The notes beneath the pieces are model-generated. The model worked only from the letters and a program-made list of their open reading frames with translations, was not told the origin of the DNA and made no database searches. From positions 37,163-101,162 of the forward strand of contig JACPFN010000002.1 in the NCBI GenBank assembly GCA_016183005.1: DNA of 64,000 bases. The letters are read 5' to 3'. The position numbers and the translations under genes are program-made. Below, in pieces: positions 7,893-16,741 of this stretch. Numbering within the stretch: position 1 is the first letter of the stretch; every line of letters begins with the position of its first letter. This DNA comes from Candidatus Babelota bacterium. GTDB lineage: Bacteria; Babelota; Babeliae; Babelales; Chromulinivoraceae.

Positions 7893-9022
7893 ATCTCTCC
7901 GCGTATAATTTTTTTTCGGTATTCTGCCATGAGTAAGTTCATATAGGCAATATTATGAATTGACGCAAGTGTGTGAGCTGTTGCTTCGTGAGCCTTGAAT
8001 AGGTGATGAATATAACCAATAGAGTAGTTGGCGCAGGTATAGCAGCTACAGCTTGGGTCAATGGGTGTAAAGTCATGTTTCCAGCGCACTTGCTCAATTT
8101 TTTTCGTGCCTTGAGTTGTGAGCAAATGGCCGTGTCGTGCTAATTTGGTTGGGTGAGAGCTATCAAATGTATCAATGCCCAATGGAATAATCTGTTCAAT
8201 AGATGGTAGATCTGCTATTCCGAGTAAATGATTGGGTTTATCTTCTGGTAATCTTGGCATAGTAAAATGGAGCATTTCGATCATTTCTTCTCGATTTTTT
8301 CCAACACTTCCACCGATAGCAAAGCCATCAAAGTTGAGCTGACTTAATACTTTACAGCTTTCAGCCCTAAGTTCTTTATCAATACCACCATGAACTACCG
8401 CATAGATAGCTTGATTGTTCTTGTTTTTTTCATGCTCTTCAAGAGATCTTTTTTCCCAGCGATGAGTGCGATCTAAACAGCGCTTAAGAGCCCTTTGGTT
8501 AATATGATAGGGCGGAAGTTCATCAAGGGGAATAATAATATCAGCGCCCAGTTTTTTTTGGGCAACAATAGAGCTTTCTGGGGTTAATTCAATTAATGAT
8601 CCATCTCGGTATGATCTGAAGATTACACCATTTTCATTGATTTTAAGAACGGAATTCTTAATATCTTTTTGTCCTTTGCTTTTAAGTTCACTTGCAACAC
8701 CTCCGTATGCAAGGCTAAAAACTTGAAAACCTCCTGAATCAGTTATGATCGGTTGCTTTCTGTTGATAAATGTATGAAGCCCTCCAGCTTGTGCAACAGT
8801 GTTTGCTCCGGGATGTAAAATCATGTGATAGGTATTACAGAAGATAAGTTGTTGATTGAGCTGTTCAAGCATAACACTATCAACGGCCTTAATGCTACCA
8901 TTTGTTGCTACAGCAACAAATCCAGGGGTATCGATAATGCCATGCGGTGTATGAATTCTTCCAACTCGAGCACGAGATTTTTTGGATTTATAAATAATTT
9001 CGAAATAAAAGTATGGAACCAT
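7889..9022 (-). CDS. tgt: tRNA-guanine transglycosylase with divergent substrate pocket
   Basis: 377 residues, normal for the family, which exchanges guanine-34 of GUN-anticodon tRNAs for preQ1 (bacteria) or queuine (eukaryotes). The general-base motif ITDSGGFQVFSL is intact, the nucleophile region reads GIDTFDSSHPTK, and the zinc site C-x-C-x-x-C (CSCYTC) with a later His is intact. Pocket positions differ from the bacterial norm: DECTPYP becomes DELPPYH, VQGG becomes VHGG, and the LAVGE loop after GFAIGG is one residue shorter (SVGKN). It therefore belongs to the TGT family, but base specificity may differ. ATG 9022; translationally coupled to the downstream methyltransferase gene. Confidence 0.92.
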   Translation of the reverse strand: MVPYFYFEIIYKSKKSRARVGRIHTPHGIIDTPGFVAVATNGSIKAVDSVMLEQLNQQLIFCNTYHMILHPGANTVAQAGGLHTFINRKQPIITDSGGFQVFSLAYGGVASELKSKGQKDIKNSVLKINENGVIFRSYRDGSLIELTPESSIVAQKKLGADIIIPLDELPPYHINQRALKRCLDRTHRWEKRSLEEHEKNKNNQAIYAVVHGGIDKELRAESCKVLSQLNFDGFAIGGSVGKNREEMIEMLHFTMPRLPEDKPNHLLGIADLPSIEQIIPLGIDTFDSSHPTKLARHGHLLTTQGTKKIEQVRWKHDFTPIDPSCSCYTCANYSIGYIHHLFKAHEATAHTLASIHNIAYMNLLMAEYRKKIIRGEI

Positions 9023-9111
9023 GGATTTTTATTGCTAAAAGAATATTAATTTAAGTAAAGTATAACAGCTTTGTTAAGGTAAGTCTTGTTTCAAGATAAA
9101 AAAGGTAAAGC

Positions 9112-9912
9112 ATGAATAAAAAAATATTAATTATAGCTATCTGTATCGGCTCTTCTATCTTTTCTAAAAATCTTTTTATGGGTCTTGTTGAGGACTCTTC
9201 GGTCAATAAAAATAATTTTCTGTGTCCTCTGGCGCTTTACGCTTCTGGCAACGTAGTCTGTAATGACATGGATGCAGGAATGAAAGGATTTGATATTTCC
9301 GAAGGACGTACTATTCAGATTTTTAATAATCAGCAATATTGGTTGCAGCAAAAGGTTGAGCGAGAGCATCTTTTAATAGTGCGAGGCTACAAAGGTGATC
9401 GGTTAAGTGGCACTATGACTAGTGAAGGGTGGGATCATATGGGTGCTTTTTCTATTATTATTTCAACTGATCCTATTATGAATCAGGCCATAGAACCTGA
9501 TATGGTTGCCGCAAAGGAGCAAACTAAAGTGATAGCGCAACTTTGGTATAGCTCTTCCACTGGATTACAGCTTTGGGCTCAGGATATAATGATACTTAAT
9601 AAAGGCCAAAATTTTACTATTTTTGTTTCAAGTGGCATATCTAGGGCGTTTGAAAATAATCCATCAATCAGCCAAAATGAAGGTTTTGCTTCATATTTTG
9701 CTGTAACGGGTGATTTAAACAATTCTTTAGCAAGTCAACGAAAAATCCCCTTAGAAACTAAAGCAAATTTTGCTCAAAAGACTCCAACTACATTACATAA
9801 TTTTAAAAGCTTATTTTTAAAAGATGTTGGTTTTGCACCTAATTATATTGATAAGAGTGTTTATAATGCTGCGTTAGGTTCACCAAGAAACATAAAAATA
9901 CAGCTTCAGTAG
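9112..9912 (+). CDS. secreted protein, unknown
   Basis: 266 residues. Signal peptide MNKKILIIAICIGSSIFS. The mature part looks beta-rich rather than helical, with runs such as HLLIVRGYKGDRLSG, AFSIIISTDP, VIAQLWYSSS and NFTIFVSSGIS, and it carries two cysteines near the start (FLCPLALYASGNVVC). The C-terminal 60 residues are polar. No family is recognised. It is divergent from tgt and convergent with murB, whose stop lies 2 bp away, so the transcripts must overlap or end inside each other. Confidence 0.7.
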   Translation: MNKKILIIAICIGSSIFSKNLFMGLVEDSSVNKNNFLCPLALYASGNVVCNDMDAGMKGFDISEGRTIQIFNNQQYWLQQKVEREHLLIVRGYKGDRLSGTMTSEGWDHMGAFSIIISTDPIMNQAIEPDMVAAKEQTKVIAQLWYSSSTGLQLWAQDIMILNKGQNFTIFVSSGISRAFENNPSISQNEGFASYFAVTGDLNNSLASQRKIPLETKANFAQKTPTTLHNFKSLFLKDVGFAPNYIDKSVYNAALGSPRNIKIQLQ

Positions 9913-9914
9913 AG

Positions 9915-10889
9915 CTATTCTAAGGGATTAGTTTTAAATCCGACGAGCTGACATTCTGCTTGTGGTTTTATATTAAAGCTTTGATAGACCATTTTTTGCA
10001 TTTGTGATGCAAGATTTATTAAGTCAGTACTTGTTGCTTTTCCTTTGTTAACAAGCATATTGGCATGCTGGTGTGAGACCATTGCATCACCGATTGCAAG
10101 TTCTCCCTTTATACCGATTTTATCAAGATAGTAAGCTACGTAGATTAATTTTTTTGGAGTATTTGCAACCTCTTGAGGGTGGAAATTTCTAAAAAAGCTG
10201 CCACAGGTCCCTTGGGTTGGATAACGACGCTCTCGATGCCTGATGATCTCTTTATGTCTTCCTTGAGCATAGGATGTTTCAAGGTGGTCGACTACTTTAA
10301 GCTTAAATGTTGCATTAATTAGGTAATATTCTTTATTTTGAAGCTTAGATTGATCATAACCAAAATTAAACCATTCTGGTTTGACGGTTATAATTTCTGC
10401 TGTTTGATGATGAATAACTTGAGCTTCTGTTAAAAATTGATCTAGCAAGAATTCATAGTAATGAATATTAATATAAATGCATCCTCCAACGTTTCCCGGA
10501 ATACCACTAAACTCTTCAAGATTGGTTAAGTTATTATTTAGACAAAAGGTTATTAAATCATGAAAGCGTACACCAGCTCCTGCTTGAACTGTGGCATGAA
10601 GATCATCTTTGGTAATGATAGTTATATCTTTGAGTTGTGGCTTAATGACTAAGCCATCAAATCCATCGTCACTGATTAAAATATTTGCGCCTTCACCCAA
10701 AATAAAGATTTCAAGTTTGTGCAGTTGAGCAAATTGTAAGGCCTGTTGAAATTCAAGAGATGTTGTTGGTTCACAGAAAAATCGAGCGTTTCCGCCAGAT
10801 TTAAACCAATTTTTATCGGATAAGGGTATATTTTCTTGAATAGTTATAAAATGAGTTTTGAGAATTGTTTCTTGAGGTTGTTCTTGCAC
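9915..10889 (-). CDS. murB: UDP-N-acetylmuramate dehydrogenase MurB
   Basis: 324 residues from GTG 10889, which has TAAAGG upstream and lies 20 bp after the trhO stop. A longer reading from 11051 would overlap trhO by 140 bp and adds sequence unlike MurB, so it is rejected. MurB reduces UDP-GlcNAc-enolpyruvate with NADPH and FAD. Visible motifs: GEGANILISDDGFDG (FAD binding), GIPGNVGG, CGSFFRNF with the catalytic Ser, and AECQLVG with the C-terminal Glu. The usual Gly in GGGSN is Glu here. It follows trhO closely and may share its transcript. Confidence 0.95.
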   Translation of the reverse strand: MQEQPQETILKTHFITIQENIPLSDKNWFKSGGNARFFCEPTTSLEFQQALQFAQLHKLEIFILGEGANILISDDGFDGLVIKPQLKDITIITKDDLHATVQAGAGVRFHDLITFCLNNNLTNLEEFSGIPGNVGGCIYINIHYYEFLLDQFLTEAQVIHHQTAEIITVKPEWFNFGYDQSKLQNKEYYLINATFKLKVVDHLETSYAQGRHKEIIRHRERRYPTQGTCGSFFRNFHPQEVANTPKKLIYVAYYLDKIGIKGELAIGDAMVSHQHANMLVNKGKATSTDLINLASQMQKMVYQSFNIKPQAECQLVGFKTNPLE

Positions 10890-10908
10890 GGTATAAGCCT
10901 TTAGTTTT

Positions 10909-11820
10909 TTATAATTTGTTAATCTTTGCAAATGGTTGACGTTCTGGGGTCTGTTTATGTTTAACCAATTCATGGCATTGGGTGCTGCAGGTATTATTGA
11001 GTGCCTGAGCGCAAGAAGGACAGGATGTGAAGTGTTTATTGCAAAGGGCATTTTTGCAGTTATAGTATTCGTCGCTTGGTGTGGGACAATTTAAGCATTT
11101 GCTTAAAATATCATCATTTGCTCGTACGGTGATACGGTTATCAAATACATAATTTTTACCGCGAAAGTGTCCATCTGGAAACTGTTCTATATATCGATGA
11201 ATTCCACCTTCAAGTTGTACCACTTTCTTTGCGATATTTTTTACATTTAAATATGCAGTTGCGCGTTCACAACGAACACCTCCCGTGCAGTACATAAAAA
11301 CTGTCTTATCTTTGAGTGTGTTGATGTTTTCATCAATCCATTGTGGAAATTGTCTGAAATAGCGTGTTTGAGGATTGATGGCGTTTATGAATTTGCCAAC
11401 AGCAATTTCATAACTATTGCGTGTATCGATGATAACTAAATCTTGAGGTGGATTATTTAAAAGATCATGAATTTCTTGTGGGCTTAGGTGTTCTGCTGTA
11501 TCTTTGACTGTTAATTGTTCAGGATCAACACCAAGGTTTACGATCTCTTTTTTGACGCTAATTTTCATGCGAGGGAAAGCTTCAGCTCCACCTGGTGCTG
11601 TTTTAAAGTCGATATCACTAAAAAGAGGATGTTCATTCATAGCTTTGATGTATGCTTGAGTAGCTTCATTGCTTCCACCTACAGTACCATTAATTCCTTC
11701 GTGAGCTAAGAGAATTCGGCCCGTTAATCCCAAGCTTGAACAAAGTTCTTTTTGCCATTTTTGAATTGCGATTGGATTGGGGATTTGTACGTATTTGTAA
11801 TAAAGAAGGATAGTACCCAT
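10909..11820 (-). CDS. trhO: tRNA uridine-34 hydroxylase TrhO (rhodanese family)
   Basis: 303 residues. The N-terminal acylphosphatase-like domain shows LAHEGINGTVGG. The rhodanese domain has IIDTRNSYEIAVG and the active-site loop MYCTGGVRCERA, whose catalytic Cys is present. The C-terminal Cys-rich tail (CLNC, CKNALC, CPSC, CSTQC) probably binds zinc. The family hydroxylates U34 of certain tRNAs to ho5U, using oxygen. Start ATG 11820. Spacing to murB is 20 bp. Confidence 0.93.
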   Translation of the reverse strand: MGTILLYYKYVQIPNPIAIQKWQKELCSSLGLTGRILLAHEGINGTVGGSNEATQAYIKAMNEHPLFSDIDFKTAPGGAEAFPRMKISVKKEIVNLGVDPEQLTVKDTAEHLSPQEIHDLLNNPPQDLVIIDTRNSYEIAVGKFINAINPQTRYFRQFPQWIDENINTLKDKTVFMYCTGGVRCERATAYLNVKNIAKKVVQLEGGIHRYIEQFPDGHFRGKNYVFDNRITVRANDDILSKCLNCPTPSDEYYNCKNALCNKHFTSCPSCAQALNNTCSTQCHELVKHKQTPERQPFAKINKL

Positions 11821-12036
11821 AGTGTATATTCCTTAGCTTAAAAATCATTGTTGGATGTACTGTATCAGAGATCTAAAAAACTGTCTACAGTTGTACAGTC
11901 ATGTTGATTAGATTAATTACTTCTAGTAAATATTAAAAAATTAAAACTTCAACAATGTATTGAGCTAGTTGATAAATATTATAAGCGTGATATTATTATT
12001 TATAATTAAATTAATGACCGGATGCGAAGAGGTTTT

Positions 12037-12818
12037 ATGAAAAAATTATTATTTATGCTTACATTGATAAATCCTTTATTGGGTAATTATGAAGAACCCG
12101 AGATGATAATCGATGATATAAGGCTGGCAATTAAGGAAAAAGATTTTGATGAGTTTATATTTTTGTGTGAAAAATATATTGGGAATGGATTGGAAGATTT
12201 TGAAGATGTAGTGTGTCCGAAAGACTTTGATTCTTTGTATTTAGAGTTTTTTCTTTTACTAGCAGATGGTAATTCAGAAAAAGCAAATGATGTTCAATAC
12301 ATGATTAAAAAGTGGCTTTATTGTCTTTTAAACAATAGAACAACTCTTGTACAAAAATTATTTGAATCAGGTATTAATTTAAACGAAAAATTGTATAGCC
12401 ATACTAATCCTGATATTTCCATGTCGCCAATTGTTTGGATAATGAATTACGCCATAGAAGAAAGGCTTGTTATAGTATTTACTTTGTTTAACTCTTTTTA
12501 GAGTATTTACTTTGTTCAAGAAATGGCATAGATATAAATATAAATGATTAAAGTTATACACCATTTAGTGGGAAAACATTTTTAATGAAGGCTGCAATGC
12601 ATGATAATTTAAGGATGGTTGAGATTTTGTTGAGATCTGGAGTTGATATTACAAAGAAAGATAATGAAGACGATACCGTATTAATTTATGCAGTAAATAA
12701 GTTAAGGGGGCAGTGGAGTGTTTTAAATTATTTGTTAGCATGTTTTGAAAATTGTTTTGATCAATTAGAAATAGAAAAAGTTAAAAAAATACAAGAAGAA
12801 TATTTATTGTCGATTTAG
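12037..12818 (+). pseudogene. decayed secreted ankyrin-repeat protein
   Basis: The first frame runs from ATG 12037 (GAAGAGG upstream; signal peptide MKKLLFMLTLINPLLG) to a stop at 12499-12501. One extra T in the run at 12495-12499 would join it to the frame reading SFLEYLLCSRNGIDININD. That frame meets a TAA at 12549-12551 and then continues as YTPFSGKTFLMKAAMHDNLRMVEILLRSGVDITKKDNEDD to 12818. The joined product reads as ankyrin-like repeats (helix pairs plus G-x-DI-N turns). Two independent lesions, a one-base frameshift and a nonsense codon, argue for real decay rather than a single read error. The family was probably a host-interaction protein. Confidence 0.75.
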
Positions 12819-12899
12819 GTTTAAGATTTGATATAAAGATGAATTATTCATAAAGTAGATTTTTATTGCACGAGCAAAAAACTTGGATATTTTTAATTT

Positions 12900-12970
12900 T
12901 TGTTTGCAAATATTAGACTCTCTTGATCTTCATTTTGGGGAATTTTAAAAGAGTCTATTTATTTTTTAAA
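12900..12970 (+). repeat. copy A of a dispersed hairpin element downstream of a secreted-protein gene
   Basis: About 70 bp resemble 20102-20176. They share TTTTG, then a loosely conserved stretch, AGACTCT, TTGAT, and a matching AGAGTCTATTTATTTTT end. In this copy the arms pair over AGACTCTCTT (12915-12924) and AAAAGAGTCT (12947-12956) with a larger loop. It lies 97 bp after the ankyrin pseudogene and probably terminates it. Confidence 0.6.
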
Positions 12971-13029
12971 TAAAAAAATCTACTTTGTGTGCGGATTGAT
13001 CTAAATGTTTGGTGAATTCATCGATCTTT

Positions 13030-13076
13030 AAAATAAAGATAGGCAAGATTTAAAAAACCTTGCCTATCTTTATTTT
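13030..13076 (-). terminator. terminator after rpmG
   Basis: 18-bp perfect arms (13030-13047 and 13059-13076), core GATAGGCAAG/CTTGCCTATC, loop of 11 nt, flanked by T runs. It is 18 bp beyond the rpmG stop. Confidence 0.85.
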
Positions 13077-13093
13077 TTAAAAGAAGAATTTTT

Positions 13094-13255
13094 TTATTTT
13101 TCTTCTTTGTATGTTACATGCTTACGAACAACTGGGTCATATTTTTTAATTTCAATACGCTCAGGTGTATTTTTTTTGTTTTTGAATGTTGAATAGATAT
13201 GTGAGCTTTCTGTGCTTTTAAGCTTGATGATATGACGGTTTTCTTTTTTTGCCAT
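13094..13255 (-). CDS. rpmG: 50S ribosomal protein L33
   Basis: 53 residues, too short for a simple long-ORF search. The reading [17 protein letters not shown]... continues to ...[16 protein letters not shown], which is the standard L33 ending. There are no CxxC pairs, so this is the zinc-free form of L33. AAGGA lies about 10 nt before the ATG, and a good sigma-70-type promoter is visible at 13299-13327. It stands alone, without the tRNA-secE-nusG cluster that often adjoins rpmG. Confidence 0.95.
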   Translation of the reverse strand: MAKKENRHIIKLKSTESSHIYSTFKNKKNTPERIEIKKYDPVVRKHVTYKEEK

Positions 13256-13298
13256 GATTTAAAATCCTTTTGGGCGAAATTTGATCAAATTCTTATTT

Positions 13299-13327
13299 AG
13301 TATAAAAGAAAAGTTTGATTACGTCTA
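13299..13327 (-). promoter_or_regulatory. predicted sigma-70-type promoter of rpmG
   Basis: On the minus strand TAGACG (13327-13322) and TATACT (13304-13299) are separated by exactly 17 bp and lie 44 bp upstream of the rpmG start. The -10 box matches TATAAT at 5 of 6 positions, the -35 box at 4 of 6. Confidence 0.6.
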
Positions 13328-13497
13328 GGGGGAACATTTTTAATGTTTCGTGATAATTATTATTATCCTTATTAAGGTGGCAAGGTACCTATTATTTAAG
13401 TAGGGGCTTTATTTATTAGAAGGCTTATGTTAGTTAGTAAGCTCTATGGTGTTTTGTTATGATTGGTGATAATTATTTTATTTTGGTGGGGTTTGGC

Positions 13498-13839
13498 GTG
13501 TTTTTAAATAAAAAAATTAAAATATTAGCGCTTCTGTTTTTAGCCAAAAGCATTGTTTCTAGTGATTCGTTTTCTGCTGTTTGTGATAAAATATCAGATG
13601 AAGATATGAAAGCGATAAAAGAAGAGGTTCTCAGGTATAGATATTTTAATCTTGTACAGCAATGTGAGCTTGTTATAAAGATGGGACAAGAGCTATTGAG
13701 TAGTTTTGGAACTATTAAAAATTTTGCACTTGCTCATATGAGTTTGGATGATGGTTTAGATCATTCAGAGGGAGCGATGCGATCTTTTGGGGTGGAAAAA
13801 CTAGCTGAAAATTGTATAGCTGATATGGAAGATAGTTAG
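13498..13839 (+). CDS. small secreted protein, unknown
   Basis: 113 residues from GTG 13498, which has GGTGGGG upstream and starts directly with a signal peptide (VFLNKKIKILALLFLAKSIVSS). An ATG at 13459 in the same frame adds 13 hydrophobic residues and has no ribosome-binding site. The mature part is acidic and helical with two to three cysteines (SAVCDKIS, QQCELV, ENCIADM). No family is recognised. It is followed by pheT after 126 bp. Confidence 0.55.
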   Translation: MFLNKKIKILALLFLAKSIVSSDSFSAVCDKISDEDMKAIKEEVLRYRYFNLVQQCELVIKMGQELLSSFGTIKNFALAHMSLDDGLDHSEGAMRSFGVEKLAENCIADMEDS

Positions 13840-13965
13840 TAGTTGTAATGTATTTTGATTTATAAAGATAGTTTTATTTTGGCTATAAGGCATGTATTTT
13901 TTTTAAAAATCTTTTTATACTGATCTTTGCTAGAAATTTCGTAAAAGGCAGAACGAAAGACATTT

Positions 13966-16293
13966 ATGAAGATCTTACTCTCTTGGCTTCTTGATTATAT
14001 TGATTGTTCATTAACTGATATCAATATTCATAATATTATTCATCTTTTTAATATCCGTACTGCAGAAATTGAGTCTTATGAACGTATATCGCTACCCATA
14101 ACATCTTGGTATGCAGGTCAAGCAAGGGCAATAATTGATGGTAAAGTTGATTTTTGGTGTCCTGAGCGCGATGAATTAATTACGCTTGCGGCGCGCAAGG
14201 ATATTATTATTGAAAAATGGTATTTAGTTGTTCTTGAAAATGGTTGTTGGCGTTGGCTTCTTTTGTCTGATTTAGATAAGGATCGTGAAGGTATTATGCC
14301 TGCTGTACATGTAGAGAAGAAAGATCAAAAAGGCACTTGGCGTATAGGTCTTCTTGAAGTTGATTATGTTTTTGATGTTGATAATAAATCGATCAATCAT
14401 CGACCAGATCTCTGGGGGCATTATGGTATTGCAAGAGAAATAGCCGCATTCCTAAATAAACCACTTAGACCGCTTGATTCATTTTTGCATCATCATCCGA
14501 TAGTATCGTATCAACAAATCTCTGGTAATTATTTAAAAGAAGGTATTTCTGTTGAAATTCAAAATCAAACAGGTTGTTCTCGTTTTGCAGCTGTAAAGTG
14601 TAAGCAATCAAAGTATCAAGACTGCTCAGTTCAAATGGCAATTCGTTTGGCTTTAGTTGGAGCCAAACCGATGAATGCTATCGTTGATCTTACTAATTAT
14701 GTAATGTTTGATATTGGTCATCCTATGCATGTGTTTGATGCGGCAGCGTTTTCAGATAATAGTATGATTGTTCGCGAAGCCTTTAAGGGTGAAAGTTTGC
14801 AGCTTTTGGATGAGCAGGATGTAAAGCTTGAATCTGTTGATATTGTGATAGCTGATAAAAGTCATGCTGTATCTTTGGCCGGGATTATGGGTGGTGCAAG
14901 TTCGGGATATCATGAAAAAACGGAGCATATAATTTTAGAAGCAGCTGGTTTTAATCCAGCAATGATTAGAAAAACCGCACAGCGTCTTAAATTGAGATCT
15001 GAAGCATCAATGCGTTTTGAAAAAGATTTAGATCCGATGCAAAATATTGTTGCAATACAAAGATTCTTATATTTGGCAAAGCTGTTGGGAGTTCTTTCTG
15101 TTGATACAGAGTTTCCTATTGTTTCTGTTGGCAAGACTTTTGAACAAAAAACTTGTAAGTTTTCTCATCATTTTATACAGGTTCGTTTAGGTATGAATAT
15201 TGAATCAGAGTTTATTTTGAAATCTTTAAAAAAATTAGGATTTCATACCTTATATGATAAAGAAACGCATGAGTATCAAGTGACCATTCCTACCTATCGC
15301 GCAACAAAGGATATAAATATTGCAGAGGATATTATTGAAGAGATCATTCGTTCATTCGGTTTTGAAAATATTGTTCCGCAGATGCCGGTTCGGGCAATGG
15401 TACCATTTGAGTTAGATCGAGTTTTTAATCTTAGAAAAATTAAAGAGCATTTGGCGCATGGTATGCATATGCATGAACTGCGTGAATATATGATGTATGA
15501 TGCTTCATTTATTACAAAGCTTACCGTTGATTTAGTACCAGCTGTTCATGTTAAAAGCCCGCTTTCTGAAAATTGGACCATGTTGGTAACATCATTGATT
15601 CCTCACTTAGTAAAGGCTGTAGTGTATAATAATGTTGAGCATGATCATCTAAGATTTTTTGAATTTAATAGAATTTGGTCTAAGGATACAGAATCATTTT
15701 TAGAGCATAAAGTATTGTCGGGAATTATGTATGATAAAAAATCATTAGATTTTTATAATTGTAAGTCTGAGCTTGCGACATTATTTGATATGTTAGGTAT
15801 TTCGGTTACCTATAAAAAATCATCCAAAGTTACATATCCATGGTACGATACGCATCAGTCAGCAGAACTGGTTTATCAAGGTAAAGTTATCGGTACAGCT
15901 GGGATGGTATCCTATGCTTGGATGCACAAAGTAGTTGATGGCCATGCATTTATTTTTGAAATTGACGGTGAATTTTTAGAAAATTTAAAAGCTCCATTGA
16001 TGAAATTTAAGTCATGGTCAAAATATCAAGATGTCTCTTATGATATTAGTTTATTTGTACCGTTTGTGGTTACATCAGATACATTGAGTACAGCTATTAA
16101 AAGTGCTCATCAAAATATTATTGATGTACATGTTGTTGATTTCTTTGAAAAGCAAGAATGGCCAAATCATAGAGCTGTAACCGTACGTTATACAATGAGC
16201 AATCTTGAAAGAACTATGACTAAATCTGATTTAGATCAAATAGTAGTCTCTGTTGGTAATGCGCTTAAGGAATACAATGTTGAAATACGTTAA
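13966..16293 (+). CDS. pheT: phenylalanyl-tRNA synthetase beta subunit
   Basis: 775 residues, close to the usual 790-800. The beta subunit pairs with PheS to charge tRNA-Phe. Visible domains: N-terminal region beginning MKILLSWLLDYI, a divergent OB/EMAP-like tRNA-binding domain (about 40-140), B3/B4 editing region (INHRPDLWGHYGIAREIAA; NAIVDLTNYVMFDIGHPMHVFD), B5 domain (EDIIEEIIRSFGFENI), the catalytic-like core, and the C-terminal FDX-ACB anticodon-binding domain (YQDVSYDISLFVP). pheS is not in this window. The stop overlaps lspA by 17 bp, indicating an operon pheT-lspA-comF. Confidence 0.95.
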   Translation: MKILLSWLLDYIDCSLTDINIHNIIHLFNIRTAEIESYERISLPITSWYAGQARAIIDGKVDFWCPERDELITLAARKDIIIEKWYLVVLENGCWRWLLLSDLDKDREGIMPAVHVEKKDQKGTWRIGLLEVDYVFDVDNKSINHRPDLWGHYGIAREIAAFLNKPLRPLDSFLHHHPIVSYQQISGNYLKEGISVEIQNQTGCSRFAAVKCKQSKYQDCSVQMAIRLALVGAKPMNAIVDLTNYVMFDIGHPMHVFDAAAFSDNSMIVREAFKGESLQLLDEQDVKLESVDIVIADKSHAVSLAGIMGGASSGYHEKTEHIILEAAGFNPAMIRKTAQRLKLRSEASMRFEKDLDPMQNIVAIQRFLYLAKLLGVLSVDTEFPIVSVGKTFEQKTCKFSHHFIQVRLGMNIESEFILKSLKKLGFHTLYDKETHEYQVTIPTYRATKDINIAEDIIEEIIRSFGFENIVPQMPVRAMVPFELDRVFNLRKIKEHLAHGMHMHELREYMMYDASFITKLTVDLVPAVHVKSPLSENWTMLVTSLIPHLVKAVVYNNVEHDHLRFFEFNRIWSKDTESFLEHKVLSGIMYDKKSLDFYNCKSELATLFDMLGISVTYKKSSKVTYPWYDTHQSAELVYQGKVIGTAGMVSYAWMHKVVDGHAFIFEIDGEFLENLKAPLMKFKSWSKYQDVSYDISLFVPFVVTSDTLSTAIKSAHQNIIDVHVVDFFEKQEWPNHRAVTVRYTMSNLERTMTKSDLDQIVVSVGNALKEYNVEIR

Positions 16294-16735
16294 TTATTGG
16301 ATAATTTTTTTTATATCATTTTTTCTTGATCGTATTACAAAGTATTGGATTATAACCGGTATTATTAAGCCTCAGGTTATAGGTAGTTGTTTTAATATTT
16401 ATATCACTTTTAATCGCGGTATTGCATGGGGTATTGGAAGTAATTTTCATAGCTATTATAGTAATATTTTATATTTTTTTATAGCAGGGTTACTGATCTA
16501 TTTTATCTATTATTTAAAAAGTATTTTGCATAATAAAATTCTTTCTGTTGCTTGCATGCTTATTCTTGCTGGAGGAATTTCTAATTTTATAGATCGTATT
16601 TGGTATGGCGCTGTTGTTGATTTTCTCCAGCTACACTGGAATTATTGGTATTTCCCCGTATTTAATGTTGCAGATGTCAGTATTACTGTTGGCGCATTAT
16701 TTATTTTGTATGATTTATGTAAAGCGCAAGAGTAA
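16277..16735 (+). CDS. lspA: lipoprotein signal peptidase (signal peptidase II)
   Basis: 152 residues from ATG 16277, which has AAGGAA 6 nt upstream inside pheT. The four-helix membrane aspartyl protease shows all family boxes: DRITKYWI, FNRGIAWGIGS, GGISNFIDRIWYGAVVDFL with the first catalytic Asp, and FNVADVSI with the second. It removes signal peptides from diacylglyceryl-modified prolipoproteins. This implies lipoproteins among the many exported products here, although few of the local signal peptides show an obvious lipobox. Confidence 0.95.
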   Translation: MLKYVNYWIIFFISFFLDRITKYWIITGIIKPQVIGSCFNIYITFNRGIAWGIGSNFHSYYSNILYFFIAGLLIYFIYYLKSILHNKILSVACMLILAGGISNFIDRIWYGAVVDFLQLHWNYWYFPVFNVADVSITVGALFILYDLCKAQE

Positions 16736-16741
16736 GGGACT

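Noticed and set aside
9915..11051. MurB reading extended to a start at 11051
   Set aside because: It would overlap trhO by more than 140 bp in another frame, and the added residues do not resemble MurB; GTG 10889 with TAAAGG fits better.
12474..12516. 28-bp duplication as cause of the ankyrin frameshift
   Set aside because: Removing 28 bases does not restore the ankyrin frame; one extra T in the T run does.
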